64,000 bases of DNA, taken from assembly GCA_000611775.1 (NCBI GenBank), contig KK106986.1, positions 744,001 to 808,000 on the forward strand. The letters run 5' to 3'. This stretch comes from Umbilicaria muhlenbergii. Taxonomy: Eukaryota; Ascomycota; Lecanoromycetes; Umbilicariales; Umbilicariaceae. Below, in pieces: positions 60,593-64,000 of this stretch. The notes under the pieces were generated by a model, which had not been told where the DNA came from, ran no database searches, and worked only from the letters and a program-made list of their open reading frames with translations. The position numbers and the translations under genes are program-made. Position 1 is the first letter of the stretch. Every line of letters begins with the position of its first letter.

Positions 60593-61952
60593 TGCAGTCC
60601 TTTCCTATGGTATCGACCAACTGTGACGGAGGCCTCCAGGATTTGGGCGTTGGCGAATGGCGTCGGGAGTAACGGATCTGTATCTTGCGTAGCTTCGGGG
60701 TTGTGGGTGAATGTCTTGGGGTCTAGATGGATTTCCCTGGTTCTTAACGGCAGTCTCTCTCCTTGAAGCCGGTTGCTTTCGGGGACACAGCACAAGGGAC
60801 GTATTCCGTCTTTTATGATTTTCACGGACGGCTAGACTCGCTGTTTGGGTACGGACGGCGCAAAGCTCTGGCAAACAGGACATGGTGCATTTGCGTTTGG
60901 ACGACTGATAGAGTGTATCATTATTGTACTCGGCGGGACGATCGGCTGGTTGGGCAGCGCCGCAGCTTTTCGGGGTTTTCCGTCGATTCATGTCGAGTAG
61001 CTTTATGTATTACAATACTTTCCCATTGGTGGCGGTAGAAATGGTCTTGAGATGACGTTTTCTTTCTGCTTTGTTATGGCTATTATGTTGAGGACTCTGT
61101 AACGTTTATGTCTACTTGTAGGGTCTCGTTGTCTTTCTACTATTCCCCCTATGGTGTAGATTATATGAAGGCAATTATGCCCTCTTCAACCCCGTGTAAC
61201 TCCGCGACTGAAACAATATCTCGATCGAGAAGGTTTGATTAAGGTCAGCAACCCGATATATCGACCAGCTTGATACGTATGTTTCGGTATATGTTAACTC
61301 AACCTCCTTCTTGGGTCCATGATCTTGCTAGGCGTGCTAAGCTACAGTTCGAGTGACTCGCCAAATCCACAACAAGTCTTCTCGACAAACCTTACGAACG
61401 CTCCTCCACCAGTATAAGCTCTCAAGATGCCCTCCCAAGTCAACTACTTCAGACTAGTTGAACAGCTGTATATGCGGCCTAAGGACAATGCTAGCACGGC
61501 GCAGTATACTATTCACTCACAGAGGAGTGCGGAGGGGAGGGATAAAAGCAATATTGCACCTGCGAAGCTGGGAACAGATATGGGGGTCCGATGGTTTAGG
61601 GTGGGATCAAGCAGCGGGCCCGAAGTGGAGGATTGAGTAAGGGATGGCTCACACATCAATGGGTTGTTTGGCACAAAGAGCGATGGCGCTGGGCCAACAG
61701 CATCTGACGATTGATACGGCTGATTTACTATACCTAGTTAATTGAGAACCATCTCGTGGTCTATACGGTCACATGTTCATCTTCTGAATCAAGCACAGGT
61801 GCCAATGAAAATTTGCTCATGATATTACATAATTCTAAGTGAATCTCACTCTAGTCTATCAACCTTTCGGATCAGAATCTCAATGGTGAGACTTTGGACT
61901 GTCTTGTCCTCAGCCGCTCCGGGTGGTCTACCTGAGACGTGGTCACGTCAGA
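60593..61952. other. Convergent 3' region
   Basis: This lies between the zinc-finger gene and the next minus-strand gene. The ORF at 61427-61636 has no recognisable domain. Nothing is supported. Confidence 0.5.
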
Positions 61953-62882
61953 TCAATCTTCCCCGACATAGCGGTCAATGGAGTCATGGAACCTACCTAC
62001 AACGTCTGTTGCGAATGGTAGATCGAACCAGCCACGAGCCTGGAGGAATTCCATCGTGTGATTAACAAAGAGGTAGAAGTCATCTCCTGGCTCCCTCAGA
62101 GGCTGAAGGTAGGAAAGATACTCTGTGTTCCGATTGAAAAACGCCACACGAGCTGACTCGGGTGTCTCGTCATCGTCAAGCATTTGCAATTCGAACGGAA
62201 GCCATTCTGCGAACTTCACAGTGAGATGGGTCAGGAATTGCGGGAGGGCTTCCAAGTCTGAATCCATCCGCCGATAGCGGTGTTGGCGCGACGACCTTCG
62301 CCGATTGGGTCGCTGATTGGAGCCATACATAATGATGACCTCTGTGGCCTGGTCACCAATGTAGAGTCCCGAGCTACGAATGCCGTAGGTGGTCGCGGCG
62401 TGGGAGATGAGCATCTTGGAGACCCAAGAGGAGAGAGTAAGCCGGGGCGGAAGGCTGCGGAGCAACCGGCGCAAGAGAGTAATCGGGGGTGACGGGATGT
62501 CCTTGGTTTCCATGTCCTTGAATTGGGGACTAGCGAGGTGGAAGAAGTAGTTTTGAAGATCCTGCTCCAACTCACGTGAAGGACGCCGAGAGGTGCTGTT
62601 GATGGGGAGTAGTGCTTCGATTTCCCAACGGCGCAAGGTATCCGGTTCCATGCCGACGGTCGCGCTGTTGAGGATCATGAAAGCCGGTGGAAGATTGTCA
62701 GGCATGTGGTCGCCTGTGTTGGAAAGGAAGGTGAGATCGTCCTCGATGAGGGCAATGGCGCGGTCCTGCTGTCTGAGTGGGGCTTCTTCGGGGTAGCACA
62801 TACTGGCAACGTTCGGCTTGGAGACTTCTGGCTGGAGGTGATGAAATGATGGGAAAGAATGCAGAAGCAACGACGACAGCAT
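61953..62882 (-). CDS. Uncharacterised protein
   Basis: This open frame gives 309 residues from the first ATG (62882); the frame is open upstream to 62930 without an ATG, and another ATG (MCYPEEAPLRQQ) lies at 62801. The N-terminus is hydrophobic (MLSSLLLHSFPSFHH) but the rest is soluble-looking and mixed-charge. It contains LPPAFMILNSATVGMEPDTL, a Leu/Pro-rich stretch PPITLLRRLLRSLPP, an Arg-rich patch RPNRRRSSRQHRYRR, and a C-terminal part GDDFYLFVNHTMEFLQARGW. I recognise no domain. Length and coherent amino-acid composition argue for a real gene, probably lineage-restricted. Confidence 0.55.
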   Translation of the reverse strand: MLSSLLLHSFPSFHHLQPEVSKPNVASMCYPEEAPLRQQDRAIALIEDDLTFLSNTGDHMPDNLPPAFMILNSATVGMEPDTLRRWEIEALLPINSTSRRPSRELEQDLQNYFFHLASPQFKDMETKDIPSPPITLLRRLLRSLPPRLTLSSWVSKMLISHAATTYGIRSSGLYIGDQATEVIIMYGSNQRPNRRRSSRQHRYRRMDSDLEALPQFLTHLTVKFAEWLPFELQMLDDDETPESARVAFFNRNTEYLSYLQPLREPGDDFYLFVNHTMEFLQARGWFDLPFATDVVGRFHDSIDRYVGED

Positions 62883-64000
62883 TCCCACGGCAGTGGTACT
62901 CGCTATTTTGTACAGGATGATGCCGAACAATGCCTTTGTCGAAGCCCTATGAACAAAGCCCTACACAAAGCCCTGTAAACGTTCTTGACACAAAATTCTT
63001 TGAACAAAGCACTACGAAAGGGCTTTTGGACAAAGCCTTATCATGAAAGTGCGTTAATCCCCTTTGATGAAGAGTAACCCAGGGGCCAGGGCTGGACGGA
63101 GTGAGCTATCAACCTGTGCTGTAATGAAATACGAAGAGAGCATACTCATATGTGATCGACCAGGAAAACCATCGCCGCCAGGCCTGGAAATCAAATAGAC
63201 CAGACCGAAAGTCACAACTGCTGGCGTTTGCATTGACGACTCCACTCTGTCCTCAGCTTAACCTTTCACTTTCGTTGTGCGAGCTAGAGGACTGCGGGCG
63301 TGGTATATTTTATGCTCGTTCCTTTGCTTCATCGCTCCTATTGCTCGGTGTTCTGCATTCCATTTAAGCACCACTACTCCATTTAACATGATCAGTGAGA
63401 TTTTAGTAATATAGATTAGATGTAGAAAGTGTTCGTGCAGGCTTCGGAAGGAGGCCGCGCATCTGAAGTCGGCTTCAAAATGGATAAGTTGTTCTCTTGC
63501 CGGACACGTGGTGAACGGATTCTATGGTAGGTAAAGTGTGACGAGCGCCATGAAGTAAACGGTGGTGCTGGCACGGTACGTAGCACTGGCTTGCTGGCTG
63601 CTGGCTAGTTAAGTACCTTACGTGCTTACTTGAACGGAGATAATCTGGGGTGGATGGCGCTACTGCAGTCAACGATGTCCCTGCACCCCCACTATCACAA
63701 CAAGGTCGACGACCAATGAGAATACTCGGCAACAGGGGCTCTGCCGCACGCGCTGCGCCATCCTGTTTTGCTCTGTGGCAACTGGCAACGGTCGTTGTGA
63801 TTGTCGTGGTGATTGCGGTCGTGTATCGTGATCGTGCTTCTTCACGCCAGACTGCAACGGTATTGGCGACAGGCTGCTCAGGCTAACAATGATTGTACCC
63901 ACTGCACTCACTACTTTTAAGAACCGTAATCTCTCAGCCTCATGAGTGGAATTGCACGACCCGACAACTCGGTGTGCCGTTTGTAATAGATGGTAGTGGG
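62883..64000. other. Right-end non-coding region
   Basis: This is the upstream region of the uncharacterised gene, running to the window edge. Repeated AACAAAGCC-type words occur at 62941-62975 and 63002-63039. The ORF at 63650-63886 has a hydrophobic stretch but no other support. Confidence 0.45.
62941..63039. repeat. Clustered CAAAGCC words
   Basis: Variants of ACAAAGCCCT recur about five times within 100 bp, with one inverted copy, just upstream of the uncharacterised minus-strand gene. They could be factor sites or a degraded tandem array. Confidence 0.55.

Noticed and set aside
1-64000. Transposons, CRISPR arrays or bacterial-type operons
   Set aside because: No transposase, reverse transcriptase, terminal repeats or spaced repeat array was seen; the gene structure is fungal.

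Overview
This is nuclear DNA of a filamentous ascomycete (Pezizomycotina). Most genes carry short introns of about 47-105 nt with GT donors, CTAAC/CTGAC-like branch sites and AG acceptors. The gene set is typical of moulds: class III chitin synthase, Opy2, DUF2434 protein, a Bud2-type RasGAP and a paired polyketide synthase locus. I cannot place it below subphylum from sequence alone. Coding segments below were joined by hand, and exon lengths were checked to sum to whole codons.

Left flank (1-27 kb) is a run of conserved housekeeping genes: ECO1 cohesin acetyltransferase (-), a DUF2434 membrane protein (-), class III chitin synthase (-), the HOG-pathway anchor OPY2 (+), a small uncharacterised intron-bearing gene (-), the Cys-Gly dipeptidase DUG1 (+), a RasGAP (-), a disordered conserved protein (-), mitochondrial ribosomal protein mL58/MRPL20 (+) and cyclophilin-40 (-). 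Long gene-poor stretches lie at 8.6-11.3 kb and elsewhere.

The centre (27.5-52.7 kb) is a secondary-metabolite island between cyclophilin-40 and DTD1. A non-reducing PKS (SAT-KS-AT-PT-ACP-TE, 2119 aa, minus strand) and a highly reducing PKS (KS-AT-DH-[degenerate MT]-ER-KR-ACP, 2589 aa, plus strand) are transcribed divergently from a 1.7-kb intergenic region. This is the architecture in which an HR-PKS makes a reduced chain that the SAT domain loads on the NR-PKS as starter, as in resorcylic acid lactone and alkyl-resorcylate pathways. Both synthases are open throughout. Downstream of the HR-PKS the island looks partly decayed: a DUF3112-like membrane protein, an O-methyltransferase and a second P450 are all broken by frameshifts and stops, while one P450 (518 aa) can still be spliced into a full-length protein. 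I see no intact pathway-specific regulator or transporter.

Right flank (53.7-64 kb) returns to conserved genes: D-aminoacyl-tRNA deacylase DTD1 (-), CCR4-NOT subunit NOT3/5 (+), a small C2H2 zinc-finger protein (+) and an unrecognised protein (-), separated by long non-coding stretches.
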